Shown here: positions 1 to 7,979 of the stretch, piece after piece
Layout of the letters: every line of letters starts with the position of its first letter
Numbering within the stretch: position 1 is the first letter of the stretch
Assembly: GCA_025934105.1 (NCBI GenBank)
Contig: JAICYS010000028.1
Location: 1-34,674 of the forward strand
From: Myxococcota bacterium
GTDB lineage: Bacteria > Myxococcota_A > Polyangia > Fen-1088
Length of the DNA stretch: 34,674 nucleotides
Direction of reading: 5' to 3'
Position numbers and translations under genes: made by a program
Notes under the pieces: model-generated
Seen by the model: the letters and a program-made list of their open reading frames with translations, nothing else
The model's database searches: none
What the model was told of the DNA's origin: nothing

Positions 1-179
1 ACGTCCGGCTGCGCGTCCCGAGGCGCGTCGGCGGCCGCGTCGCGCACCGCCGGCGCCGCCGCGACGGGCGCAGGCCGCGGCGCGCCCGCGTCGACGGCCA
101 CCGCGGAGGGCCGCGAGCAGGCGCTGCCGGCGCCAAGGACCAGGGCCAGCATTGTCCGGCCGATGTGCTTGCGCGACAT
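1..179 (-). CDS. Lipoprotein, N-terminal part only (runs off window edge)
   Basis: The first 59 codons of a leftward gene are visible; the rest lies outside the window. The start is well supported: GGAGGTGACC sits directly before the ATG. The N-terminus has the basic stretch MSRKHIGR, a short hydrophobic segment and a lipobox-like GSAC with the cysteine near residue 20. An Ala/Pro/Asp-rich low-complexity stretch follows, like the flexible tethers of exported lipoproteins. No enzymatic domain is visible in this part, so no function can be given. It diverges from the pirin gene across only 56 bases, so the two may share a promoter region. Confidence 0.7.
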   Translation of the reverse strand, partial: MSRKHIGRTMLALVLGAGSACSRPSAVAVDAGAPRPAPVAAAPAVRDAAADAPRDAQPD

Positions 180-235
180 GGTCACCTCCGGCGCGGATTG
201 TGACCATACTGGGGGGCACGTCAACTGGAGCCGCC

Positions 236-1171
236 ATGAACGCCGCCGACCCCCTCTCGCTCGTCATCACTCCCCGCAGCCGCGACCTGGGCGGATTCAG
301 CGTGCGGCGCGCGCTGCCGGACGGCCGGCGCCGCATGGTCGGCCCGTTCATTTTCTTCGATCACATGGGCCCGGCCGATTTTCCCCCCGGGCACGGAATC
401 GACGTCCGCCCGCACCCGCACATCGCGCTGGCGACGGTGACGTTCCTGTTCGAGGGCGAGATCGTTCATCGGGACAGCTTGGGCTCGCACCAGGCGATCC
501 GGCCAGGCGATGTGAACTGGATGTTGGCCGGACATGGCATCGTCCATTCGGAGCGGACCGGCCCGGAGCTCCGGCAGCGTGGCGGCCGGCTGCACGGCAT
601 CCAGTCGTGGGTGGCGCTGCCCACCAACCGGGAAGGGGCGGCGCCCAGCTTCGTGCACCACCCGGCCGCCACCATCCCGCGCGTCCAGCGGCCGGGCGTC
701 GATCTGCGCGTGGTGGCCGGCACCGCTTACGGGCACGAATCGCCGGTGGGGGTCCTGTCTCCGACGCTGTACGTGGCGGCCACGCTGGAGGCGGGCGCGG
801 CGCTGGAGGTCGACCCCCAGCACCCCGAGCGCGCGGTCTACGTGCTGGCGGGCAAGATCGCGGTCGCCGGGCACGAGCTCGGGGAGGGGACGATGGCCGT
901 GTTCGATCGCGGCTCCGTCGAGCTGCGCGCCCTGGCGGCGACCAGGCTGGTGATCGTCGGCGGCGCGGCCGTCGACGGCGAGCGCCACATCTGGTGGAAC
1001 TTCGTCGCCAGCTCCGTCGAGCAGATGGAGCAGGCCAAGCAGGACTGGGCGGTTCGAAACGAGGCGCGCTTCCCCAGGATTCCAGGCGACGAGCAGGAAT
1101 TCATTCCGCTGCCCGAGGACCCGAACCGGCCCATTCGTCCCGGCGAAAGCAAGGTGACGTTCAACCCGTAA
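236..1171 (+). CDS. Pirin family protein
   Basis: A 311-residue cytosolic bicupin of the pirin family. Pirins are iron-binding proteins; some bacterial members have quercetin 2,3-dioxygenase activity and others act as regulators, so the role here is open. The N-terminal cupin keeps the expected metal ligands: H60 and H62 in RPHPHIAL, then H104 and E106 in HGIVHSERTG, matching the H-x-H...H-x-E arrangement of human pirin. The C-terminal half, from about residue 170, fits the Pirin_C domain. I chose the ATG at 236 because the family homology begins at once after it (LVITPRSRDLGGFSVRRALP) and a GGAG lies 5 bases upstream; a longer reading from 152 adds 28 residues that look non-coding. It converges on the Gly-rich gene, with a hairpin between them. 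Confidence 0.93.
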   Translation: MNAADPLSLVITPRSRDLGGFSVRRALPDGRRRMVGPFIFFDHMGPADFPPGHGIDVRPHPHIALATVTFLFEGEIVHRDSLGSHQAIRPGDVNWMLAGHGIVHSERTGPELRQRGGRLHGIQSWVALPTNREGAAPSFVHHPAATIPRVQRPGVDLRVVAGTAYGHESPVGVLSPTLYVAATLEAGAALEVDPQHPERAVYVLAGKIAVAGHELGEGTMAVFDRGSVELRALAATRLVIVGGAAVDGERHIWWNFVASSVEQMEQAKQDWAVRNEARFPRIPGDEQEFIPLPEDPNRPIRPGESKVTFNP

Positions 1172-1223
1172 AAAAAGGCGCCGCGGTGTGCGGTGACCCC
1201 GCACGGCCCGCGACGCCCATCGT

Positions 1224-1245
1224 CGCTCCGCCTGGCGGCGGAGCG
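1224..1245. terminator. Hairpin between convergent genes
   Basis: A perfect 9-bp inverted repeat, CGCTCCGCC and GGCGGAGCG, closes a TGGC tetraloop. It lies between the pirin stop at 1171 and the convergent Gly-rich gene's stop at 1260. There is no U-tract on either side, so it is either a bidirectional hairpin of the GC-rich type or a Rho-assisted end. A smaller stem, GTGCGG/CCGCAC, lies at 1188-1204. Confidence 0.5.
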
Positions 1246-1259
1246 CAGGTGGTCGTGGC

Positions 1260-1913
1260 TTAATGCGTGCTGCCCGAGCCCATCCCGCTCGATGAGCCCG
1301 AGCTGCCGGTCGTGCCGGTGCCGGTCCCCATGCTGCCGGTCGTGCCGGTGCCGGTCCCCGTCCCCATGCCGGTGCCCGAGCTGCCGGTGGCGCCGGTGCT
1401 GCCGCTGCCGTAGCTCGACGAGCTGCCGCCGTAGTTCGACGAGCCCGGCGAAGCGCTGCCCGAGCTCGAGGTCCCCGGCGTCGAGCGCGTCGACGGCGAC
1501 GCCGACCCCGGCTGCGCGGGCGGCGTCCCCAGGCCCGTACCCCCGGGCGTGGTGGTGCCGTTCGTCGAGTTCACGCCCGACGCGCCCGTGCCCGCGCCGG
1601 TGTCGGTCGCGTTGTGCGAGCTGCCGGGCGTCGCGGTCGTGTCATCGAGGCCCGCGCCCGAGCTGCCCGGCGTGCCGTAGGTCGAGCCCGACGACCCCGG
1701 AGCGCCGAGGGTGTTCGACGTCCCGAGGCCGCTGCTGCCCGACCCCATCCCGGACCCGCTGGTCCCCGAGCCCGCACCCGCCTGAGCAACCAGGCGCCAA
1801 CCCGCATACGGAGCACCTTCCGCGACTTGCGCCGCGGGAGCACGCATTTCAATCGTAGGAGGCTGCGCCGCCGGCCCCTGCCCCACTGCCATGACTGGAA
1901 GTATGAACACCAT
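1260..1913 (-). CDS. Low-complexity Gly/Ser/Thr-rich protein
   Basis: A 217-residue protein. After a weakly hydrophobic start (MVFILPVMAVGQGP) and about 45 residues of normal composition it becomes almost pure Gly, Ser, Thr and Pro. The start at 1913 is chosen over an ATG at 1976 because AGGAGG sits 8 bases upstream of it. Near the C-terminus a tandem 30-bp DNA repeat (1303-1332 and 1333-1362) encodes two copies of GTGTGTTGS plus one variable residue. I recognise no domain. The composition resembles a disordered linker or surface coat rather than an enzyme. The N-terminus is too weak to be sure of export. The good ribosome-binding site and unbroken frame favour a real gene, but GC-rich DNA can keep such frames open by chance. 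Confidence 0.55.
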   Translation of the reverse strand: MVFILPVMAVGQGPAAQPPTIEMRAPAAQVAEGAPYAGWRLVAQAGAGSGTSGSGMGSGSSGLGTSNTLGAPGSSGSTYGTPGSSGAGLDDTTATPGSSHNATDTGAGTGASGVNSTNGTTTPGGTGLGTPPAQPGSASPSTRSTPGTSSSGSASPGSSNYGGSSSSYGSGSTGATGSSGTGMGTGTGTGTTGSMGTGTGTTGSSGSSSGMGSGSTH

Positions 1914-1997
1914 GTCGTTTTCCTCCTGGAGACGAATGTGTGCCCGCGCCGCCTCGTGGCCAGCCCTGGCATTCATTCTGCTCCGGGAACCGCGACC

Positions 1998-2031
1998 GTG
2001 AGCGCGCGCCAGCTCGGGCGCGCGCGCTCAC
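1998..2031 (-). terminator. GC-rich hairpin at the end of the 61-residue lipoprotein gene
   Basis: A perfect 12-bp inverted repeat: GTGAGCGCGCGC at 1998-2009 and its complement at 2020-2031, with a 10-base loop. It overlaps the stop codon of the small lipoprotein gene (2028-2030) and separates it from the next leftward gene. No run of T follows on the minus strand, so its efficiency as an intrinsic terminator is uncertain. Confidence 0.5.
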
Positions 2032-2213
2032 TCGATCTCGACGACGCCGGGGCAGCGCCAGTGTGGCCGGTGCCAGCGGCCGCGCCGGTCGTAGTGACCG
2101 TCGATCCAGTACCCGCCCGGGCAATGCCGGCCACGCGCCGGCGCCACGTAGCAGCCGGCGCCCACGCTGCCGACGGCGAGTGCCAGGCCAAGGAGAGCAA
2201 ACAGTCGTCGCAT
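2028..2213 (-). CDS. Small His/Trp/Tyr-rich lipoprotein (61 aa)
   Basis: A 61-residue protein with a clear lipoprotein signal: MRRLFALLGLALAVGSVGAG, then C21. The mature part is only about 40 residues and very rich in Trp, His, Tyr, Gly and Arg, with the core YWIDGHYDRRGRWHRPHW. It recalls the short WxxGxW/YXXGH-type envelope proteins of proteobacteria, whose function is poorly known. Three further cysteines or histidine clusters could bind metal, but that is speculation. It lies 57 bases downstream of the AsmA-like gene on the same strand, with a 12-bp palindrome in the gap. The ribosome-binding site is weak. Confidence 0.7.
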   Translation of the reverse strand: MRRLFALLGLALAVGSVGAGCYVAPARGRHCPGGYWIDGHYDRRGRWHRPHWRCPGVVEIE

Positions 2214-2249
2214 TGCCAGGAGCCTATCGGGCCCGGCCGGGGCGTCAAA

Positions 2250-2261
2250 TGACTCGAGTCA
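2250..2261. promoter_or_regulatory. Perfect 12-bp palindrome upstream of the small lipoprotein gene
   Basis: TGACTCGAGTCA reads the same on both strands and sits 37 bases upstream of the start codon at 2213, in the short gap after the AsmA-like gene. Its position suits an operator for a dimeric regulator. Nothing links it to a particular protein. Confidence 0.3.
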
Positions 2262-2270
2262 CATCGTCCG

Positions 2271-5200
2271 CTATTCCGTCAACTGACAGCGCCGCAGGTC
2301 TTCGGGCCGGAACCAGTCGAACACGGTGACCGCCGCGCGCGCCCAGGCGCCGTCGCCGCGCAGCCGCCCGGACCAGGCCGCGCCCCGGTTGGTGGCGCGC
2401 AGGTGGCAGCGAAAATCGACGGTGACGTCGGGAAGCACCGGCACCTCGACGCGAATCCCTTTGTCCACGCCGCGCAGTTCGAGATCCAGCGTCAGGTGCG
2501 GCGGCAAGCTGCGCCACCAGGGGCCGGCGGCGCGCGGCTTGCCCGACTTCGGCTGCAGGACGGCCGGGGCGTGCTTCGATCGATCGAGCACGCCGCCCGC
2601 CACGGTCACGGCCCCGCCCAGCGTCAGCTCGCCGCGCGGGTCGCCGACCAGCCGGAGGTCGGCGTCGAGATCCGGCACGTAAAACTCGGACGACGGGCTC
2701 CCCAAGGTCAGGTCGGCGCCCGTGAACGGCACGTCCACCCGGCCAACCCGGAACGGCGACAACGAATCGACCCGCGCCCAGGCTGGATGCGCGGGGCTGC
2801 CGATCCGGACCAGCCCGATCCCGTCGAGCCGCACGTCGAGGCCCGTCGTCCGCACCAGGTCGCCGTGCGCCTCGACGACGCCCTGCCCGTGCGCCGCCGG
2901 CGTGGCCCGCGACAGGCGCACGGTGAGGTCGTTCATCTGGAGGCGCCCATCCACGCGCGGCCCCGGCGTGCCGGCCAGGGTTCCGCTCACCCGCGCGGCC
3001 ACGCCCAGCCGTCCGGCGATCGACACGCTGCCCGGCAGGCGCAGCGGAAAAGTCGTCGCGTCGACGTCGGCGTCCAGTTGCAGGGCCAGCGCGGTGCGGT
3101 CCGGCTGATCGAAGTCCAGCGTGGCGCCGCCCCCCACCCGCGCGGTCACTCCCGGCGTCGACAGGGCGACACCCACCGCCGTCAACGAGCGGCCGTCGAG
3201 ATCGAAGCGGCCACCGGCGGCCAGCGTCAGCGGCGCGGGCCAGGCGGCGGCGCGCACCACCAGATCGCGCGCGACCCGCAACGAGCCAGCGCCGCGCGGG
3301 CGCACGAACAGGTCCTCGAGCGACAGGTCCAGGTCCAGCACGCCCCGCGCGCTCTTCACCTGCCGCGGCCACAGCTGCGGCCAGCGCGCCACGTCCAGCG
3401 CGCCGGCCAGATGCCCCGAAGCGTCGACCCCGCTCATGCGCGCCTCCAGCCGCACGCCGGTCAGGCCGGGGCCGGCGACGCTGAGGGCCGCGCCGGCCTT
3501 GAGCGGCGCCCCGCTGCGATACGCCACCGTCACGCGGCCGCTGGCCCGCAGCGGCGCGCCGGCCAGCCGCGAGGGCAGCCAGGGCTCGAGCGGCCGATCC
3601 TGCGCGTCGATCTCGGCGTCGACGGACAGCGGCCCACGCCGGCGCACGCGCGCCTGCAGGCGGAGGCCGGGCTCGACGGTCGCGGTGACGTCTCCAGCGT
3701 CGCCGGTCAGGCGGACCTCGGCGGCGAGATCGCCGATCGGCCGGTGCGCGATCCTGAGCCCACTGACGGTGACGTGCCCCTTCACCGACGGGCGACCGGC
3801 CGTCCCGGCCAGGCTCAGGTCGGCGCCCAGCCGCCCGGACAGAGCCGGCAGCCCGGCCCGATCCAGCCCCGGCAGCGCGGCGATCGGGTAATCGCGCGCC
3901 CCGACCGACAGCCCCAGCCGGTCGCCGGGTCCCACCCGCCCGCCGAAGGTCAGGCTGCCGCCTCCGACGCGCTTCAGTTGAAACGGCGCGACGCGCGCGC
4001 CGCCGTCCGGCGTGAGCAGCGCATCCAGGCGGCGCGGCAGCACGAACCGCTGGCCCAGCACCGACACCGTCGCCGGCGGCGGAAACGCCAGCTTCACGTC
4101 GACGCGCTCCAGCGTCCCGCTGGCCGCCGCGCCGACGCGCAGCGGTCCGGTGGCGATCCCGTCCGGGATCCAGTCCTCGAGCGCGGCGACGGCCAGGTTG
4201 CCGCGGACGTCGACGTGCGACCGGGAGCGCTGGGCCGATGGAAACGCGATCTCCGCGTCCAGCGCCGCCGACAGCCCGGTCCACGACAGCCGCTGGCGGT
4301 CCAGGAAGAGCGTGGCGTTCTCCAGCCGGATCGCGCCAATCGACGCGTAAAGAGCGTCGCCCGCCGGGGCGGTCCGGCTGGCGGCGCCGATGCGCAGCTC
4401 GTAGCGGCGCGGTCCGCGCGGCGCGCGCCGCCGGTCCAGACGCAGCTCGGCGTCGGGGATGCGGGCGCGGATTCCCGCGAAGGTCGGCGCGAGCTGGGCC
4501 GTCGCGTGAAAGCGCCCCCGCAGCTCGCCGCCCAGGAGCGGACGCAGCGCCGGCGCCAACATCCACGTCGTGTCCAGGCCGGCCAGCGCCAGCTGCAAGT
4601 CGGCCGACCCGCCGGCCAGCCGCGCCGAGACTCTCGTTCCGCCGCCGGTGATGTCGAGGATCCCTTCCAGGGCGTTGAACGGCCCCTTCACCAAGGCGTG
4701 CAGGTCGCCGTCGATCCGCTGCAGCCAGGCCCCGCCCGGACGCCAGGCGGCCTCGAGCCGGGCCAGCGCGCCGCCGAACCGAGTCCAGCGGACGTCCGCG
4801 TCCAGGCCGGGCGGCCCCGGCGGGCGGCGGCCGCCCGGCGCCGGAAAGATGTTGCGGAACAGCGCGCGCCCCGTCAGCAGCGCCCGCCCGGTGGTGCCGC
4901 TGTCGACGGCCAGCGACAGATCGGTCGGCGCTTCGCGGAACACGCCGACGCGCCGGATGGCCACGCTGTCCAGCGGGACGCGCGTGCGCCAGGGGCTGCG
5001 CGGGCCCCCGATGCGCACCGAGCCGCCGCGCGCGACGACGTCGTGCACCTCGAACAGCAGGACCGGGCCACCGCCGCCCGTCCGCAGCGACCCGACCGCC
5101 TCCGCCCCGGCCAGCGTCATCCCCCAGCTGTCGAAGGTCAGCTCCGCGTCCACGCCGGCAAGCTCGACCCGCTGCAGCTCCAGCGATCCGCCAGCGCCGA

Positions 5201-5696
5201 CACCGGCGCGCGCGGCCCGCCGCGCGGCGTGGGGGTCCAGGCACGCCTGCCGCCCCGCCGGCGGGACGGCGCGAAAGGCGTCCGCCGTCCCCAGGCCGTC
5301 GGAGTCCAGGTCCAGCCGCCAGCGCCCGTGGACGATGCGCAGGAGCGGCGCGACCACGGCGCCGCCGCGGCGCACGGCGATTTGGGCTTCGACGCGCGCC
5401 GCCGCCAGCACCACCTGCCCGTCGGGCCCGGTGATCCGGAGGTCCTCGACCACGATTTCCATCGGGCGGCCCAGCACCAGATCGATGACGGCCGCCCAGC
5501 CGGCGTGCGCTCCGCCCAGGGAGACGGTCCCGCACATCGTGCGGGTGGCCCGCGCCACCACCCAGCGCGCGACGGGCCCCCGGACGAGCAAGGGCAACGA
5601 CAGCGCCACCAGCAGGACCGCGCCAACCAGCCCCGCCCCGAGCCTGAGCAGCACGGCGGCGGTCCGGGACCCCGGGCGGCGGGCGGGCCGATTCAT
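2271..5696 (-). CDS. AsmA/TamB-like inner-membrane-anchored giant protein
   Basis: 1141 residues. One N-terminal membrane segment (about residues 14-39: AAVLLRLGAGLVGAVLLVAL) is followed by a very long periplasmic region of short alternating beta strands. That pattern (repeated L-x-L-x-V, GG and AxxSG turns) fits the AsmA/TamB/YhdP bridge-like family, whose members span the periplasm as a hydrophobic beta-groove and move phospholipids or help assemble outer-membrane proteins. It diverges from tamA-tamB across 125 bases, so the three genes form one envelope-biogenesis locus. The end (residues about 960-1141) loosely resembles the strand pattern of the TamB C-terminus but lacks a clear TamB-type ending. 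No good ribosome-binding site precedes the ATG; the start rests on the basic N-terminus and membrane segment. Family is likely, cargo unknown. Confidence 0.8.
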   Translation of the reverse strand: MNRPARRPGSRTAAVLLRLGAGLVGAVLLVALSLPLLVRGPVARWVVARATRTMCGTVSLGGAHAGWAAVIDLVLGRPMEIVVEDLRITGPDGQVVLAAARVEAQIAVRRGGAVVAPLLRIVHGRWRLDLDSDGLGTADAFRAVPPAGRQACLDPHAARRAARAGVGAGGSLELQRVELAGVDAELTFDSWGMTLAGAEAVGSLRTGGGGPVLLFEVHDVVARGGSVRIGGPRSPWRTRVPLDSVAIRRVGVFREAPTDLSLAVDSGTTGRALLTGRALFRNIFPAPGGRRPPGPPGLDADVRWTRFGGALARLEAAWRPGGAWLQRIDGDLHALVKGPFNALEGILDITGGGTRVSARLAGGSADLQLALAGLDTTWMLAPALRPLLGGELRGRFHATAQLAPTFAGIRARIPDAELRLDRRRAPRGPRRYELRIGAASRTAPAGDALYASIGAIRLENATLFLDRQRLSWTGLSAALDAEIAFPSAQRSRSHVDVRGNLAVAALEDWIPDGIATGPLRVGAAASGTLERVDVKLAFPPPATVSVLGQRFVLPRRLDALLTPDGGARVAPFQLKRVGGGSLTFGGRVGPGDRLGLSVGARDYPIAALPGLDRAGLPALSGRLGADLSLAGTAGRPSVKGHVTVSGLRIAHRPIGDLAAEVRLTGDAGDVTATVEPGLRLQARVRRRGPLSVDAEIDAQDRPLEPWLPSRLAGAPLRASGRVTVAYRSGAPLKAGAALSVAGPGLTGVRLEARMSGVDASGHLAGALDVARWPQLWPRQVKSARGVLDLDLSLEDLFVRPRGAGSLRVARDLVVRAAAWPAPLTLAAGGRFDLDGRSLTAVGVALSTPGVTARVGGGATLDFDQPDRTALALQLDADVDATTFPLRLPGSVSIAGRLGVAARVSGTLAGTPGPRVDGRLQMNDLTVRLSRATPAAHGQGVVEAHGDLVRTTGLDVRLDGIGLVRIGSPAHPAWARVDSLSPFRVGRVDVPFTGADLTLGSPSSEFYVPDLDADLRLVGDPRGELTLGGAVTVAGGVLDRSKHAPAVLQPKSGKPRAAGPWWRSLPPHLTLDLELRGVDKGIRVEVPVLPDVTVDFRCHLRATNRGAAWSGRLRGDGAWARAAVTVFDWFRPEDLRRCQLTE

Positions 5697-5821
5697 GTGC
5701 GGGCCAGCGTATCAGCTTCGCACCGCAGCCCCGCGATCCGGGGCCGCTTTTCGGGAAACGCCCGGGAACGCGCCCGGCCTTCCCGCAACCCGGACCGTGG
5801 CCATATTGCCCGGGGACGGAC
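5697..5821. promoter_or_regulatory. Divergent intergenic region between AsmA-like gene and tamA
   Basis: A 125-base gap between divergent start codons must hold both promoters if both genes are transcribed from here. On the plus strand, CATATT at 5799-5804 is a possible -10 and GGGGACGGAC precedes the tamA ATG. I cannot find a convincing -35 on either strand. Confidence 0.3.
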
Positions 5822-7978
5822 ATGGCGCGAGTTAGGGCGGACCGCCGCGGGGCCGAGCTCCGGCGCGCGCGAGTCCCGCTCGCGTGGGGGGCATTCGTCT
5901 GGCTGGGGGTGGCCGTGCAGGGTGGTCTGGCCGGGTGCGCGCACGAGGAGCAGCGACACGAACCGGTCGTTCGCGACCTGACCATCGAGGGCACCGACGC
6001 GCTGTCGCCGCGCCAGATCAAGAAGAAGATTTTGACCAGCAAGACCGGGTGGTGGCCCTTCGCGCACAAGGAGTACTTCGACCCGGTCACCTGGGAAGCC
6101 GACCTCAAACGGATCGTCCGTCTCTACATGGCGCACGGCTTCTACCAGGCGCGGGTCGCGCGCGCTTCCGTCACGCCCAAGGGCAGGGACGGGGTGGCGC
6201 TGGAGGTGAAGGTCGAGGAGGGTCAGCCGACGAAGGTGGCCAGCCTGCAGGTGGCGGGGCTGGACGATCTGCCGGCCGGCGACCAGGCGGCGGCGCGGGA
6301 CGGGCTGTCGGTGCGGGTCGGGCAGACCTTCGACGAGGGGAACTGGAACGCCAGCAAGAGCGGCGTGGTGTCCAAGCTGAGGGGCCGCGGCTATTTCCGG
6401 GCCGAGGCGGCCGGCGAGGCCCTGGTCGGCGAGAACACGCACCAGGCCAAGCTGACCATCGTCGTGCACCCCGGCCTGCAATACCGGTTCGGCGAGATCC
6501 AGGTGAAGGTCCCGCCCGACGGCCAGATCCCAGCGGTGCTGGTGTGGGACCAGACGCGCCTGGCCGTCCAGACGGGCGCGCTGTTCAACGACGACGCGCT
6601 GGACGAGGCCCAGCGGCGTGTGTTCGGGATGGGCGTGTTCTCGACCGTGCGGGTGGTGCCGGGGACGCCGGACGACACGACGGCGCGAATTCCGGTGGTG
6701 GTGACGGTTCGCGAGGCTCCCTTCCGGACGCTGCGCGCCGGCGGCGGCCTCAAGATCGATCAGATCCACCAGGAGGCGCGCCTCATCGGCGAGTGGAGCC
6801 ACCGCAATTTCCACGGCGGCCTGCGCAAGCTGACCGTCCACGCCGAAGCCGGGTGGGCGTTTTTGCCCAGCATCTGGGCGGTGGCCAGCGACGACCTGCC
6901 GAAGGCGCCGCGCAACGGGCCGGTCGCGGACCTCAGCGTGTCCTTCGAACAGCCCCGCTTTGTGGGCCACCCGTCGTTGCGCGAGCACAGCAGCATCGAG
7001 CTGCAGCGGACGATCGAGCAGAGCTACGACAACCTGGCCGGCCGGTTCGGCACCGGAGTCATCTGGCAGCCTCGGGCGCGCGTGTCGATCTTTCCCTCCT
7101 ACCGGCTGGAGGGCGATTATCTGAACGGCGCGCCGATCAACAGCGCGGCCACGGCGCCGCTGACGCTGGGCTGTCACACGTCGTCCGACTCGTGCCTGGT
7201 GTGGCTGTCCTACCTGGAACAGACGGTGACCTGGGATCACCGCGACAAGCCGCTCGAGCCGCGGCAAGGCTTCTACGCCGCCCTGTCGCTGCAGGAAGGC
7301 GGCGGCCCCCTGCAAGGGAACTTCAGCTACCTGCGCGTGCTGCCCGACGTCCGCGCGTACGTCAGCTTCTTCGACGACAAGGCGCTGACGCTCTCGGCGC
7401 GGCTGCGGGTGGGCGAGCTGTGGCCCACCTCGGGAATCGCCGAGGACAGCGCGGTCGTTATCCGGTTTTACGGCGGGGGTGCCAACTCGATGCGGGGCTT
7501 CTCCGAGCGGCGGCTGTCGCCGCTGCTGGAGGCGCCGGTGCCGGGCACGTTGGACCCGGCCACCAACCAGCCGGTCGTCCAGGCCGTGCCGATCGGCGGC
7601 AACGGCCTCCTGGACGGCAGCTTCGAAGCGCGCTACTCGCTGACCGACAGCTTTCGTCTGGCCGGATTCGTGGACTTCGGCCAGGTGACGTCCGGGCTGA
7701 TCGGCCCGAGCGATCTGCCCAGCACGCTCTGGGCGGCGGGCGTCGGCATCCGCTACATCACGTCGGTGGGGCCCATCCGCCTGGACCTGGCCCGGCGGTT
7801 GCCGTTCGGCACGCTGCCGCCGCTTTACGGCGCGAGGAACGGGAACATCGTGCAGCTCGACAACCCGCCCGACTGGAGCTGCTTCGGCCTGTTCGCTCCC
7901 CGCCCCGCCACGCAGGACATGACGGTGACGACCGACAGCGCCTGCGTGCTTCAGATTTCGATCGGAGAGGCATTCTGA
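5822..7978 (+). CDS. tamA: TamA-like Omp85 outer-membrane protein with lipoprotein signal
   Basis: 718 residues. Omp85/BamA superfamily proteins pair periplasmic POTRA domains with a C-terminal 16-strand barrel. Here the POTRA region runs from about residue 48 (VRDLTIEGTDALSPRQIKKK) to about 300, and the barrel (bacterial surface antigen/D15 domain) from about 330 to the end, finishing in phenylalanine (QISIGEAF) as outer-membrane barrels usually do. RFYGGGANSMRGFSERRLSP near residue 550 is the conserved barrel motif with RGF. TamB follows after one base, which makes the TamA assignment better than BamA. Oddly, the signal ends in a lipobox, GGLAGC with the cysteine at residue 39, whereas the textbook TamA has an ordinary cleaved signal. 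The ATG at 5822 has GGGGACGGAC upstream. Confidence 0.92.
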   Translation: MARVRADRRGAELRRARVPLAWGAFVWLGVAVQGGLAGCAHEEQRHEPVVRDLTIEGTDALSPRQIKKKILTSKTGWWPFAHKEYFDPVTWEADLKRIVRLYMAHGFYQARVARASVTPKGRDGVALEVKVEEGQPTKVASLQVAGLDDLPAGDQAAARDGLSVRVGQTFDEGNWNASKSGVVSKLRGRGYFRAEAAGEALVGENTHQAKLTIVVHPGLQYRFGEIQVKVPPDGQIPAVLVWDQTRLAVQTGALFNDDALDEAQRRVFGMGVFSTVRVVPGTPDDTTARIPVVVTVREAPFRTLRAGGGLKIDQIHQEARLIGEWSHRNFHGGLRKLTVHAEAGWAFLPSIWAVASDDLPKAPRNGPVADLSVSFEQPRFVGHPSLREHSSIELQRTIEQSYDNLAGRFGTGVIWQPRARVSIFPSYRLEGDYLNGAPINSAATAPLTLGCHTSSDSCLVWLSYLEQTVTWDHRDKPLEPRQGFYAALSLQEGGGPLQGNFSYLRVLPDVRAYVSFFDDKALTLSARLRVGELWPTSGIAEDSAVVIRFYGGGANSMRGFSERRLSPLLEAPVPGTLDPATNQPVVQAVPIGGNGLLDGSFEARYSLTDSFRLAGFVDFGQVTSGLIGPSDLPSTLWAAGVGIRYITSVGPIRLDLARRLPFGTLPPLYGARNGNIVQLDNPPDWSCFGLFAPRPATQDMTVTTDSACVLQISIGEAF

Positions 7979-7979
7979 C

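Noticed and set aside
2403-5981. 1192-codon open frame on the plus strand opposite the AsmA-like gene
   Set aside because: Arg/Gln/Pro/His-rich translation without family features; a mirror of the real minus-strand gene, which has a membrane anchor and regular beta pattern.
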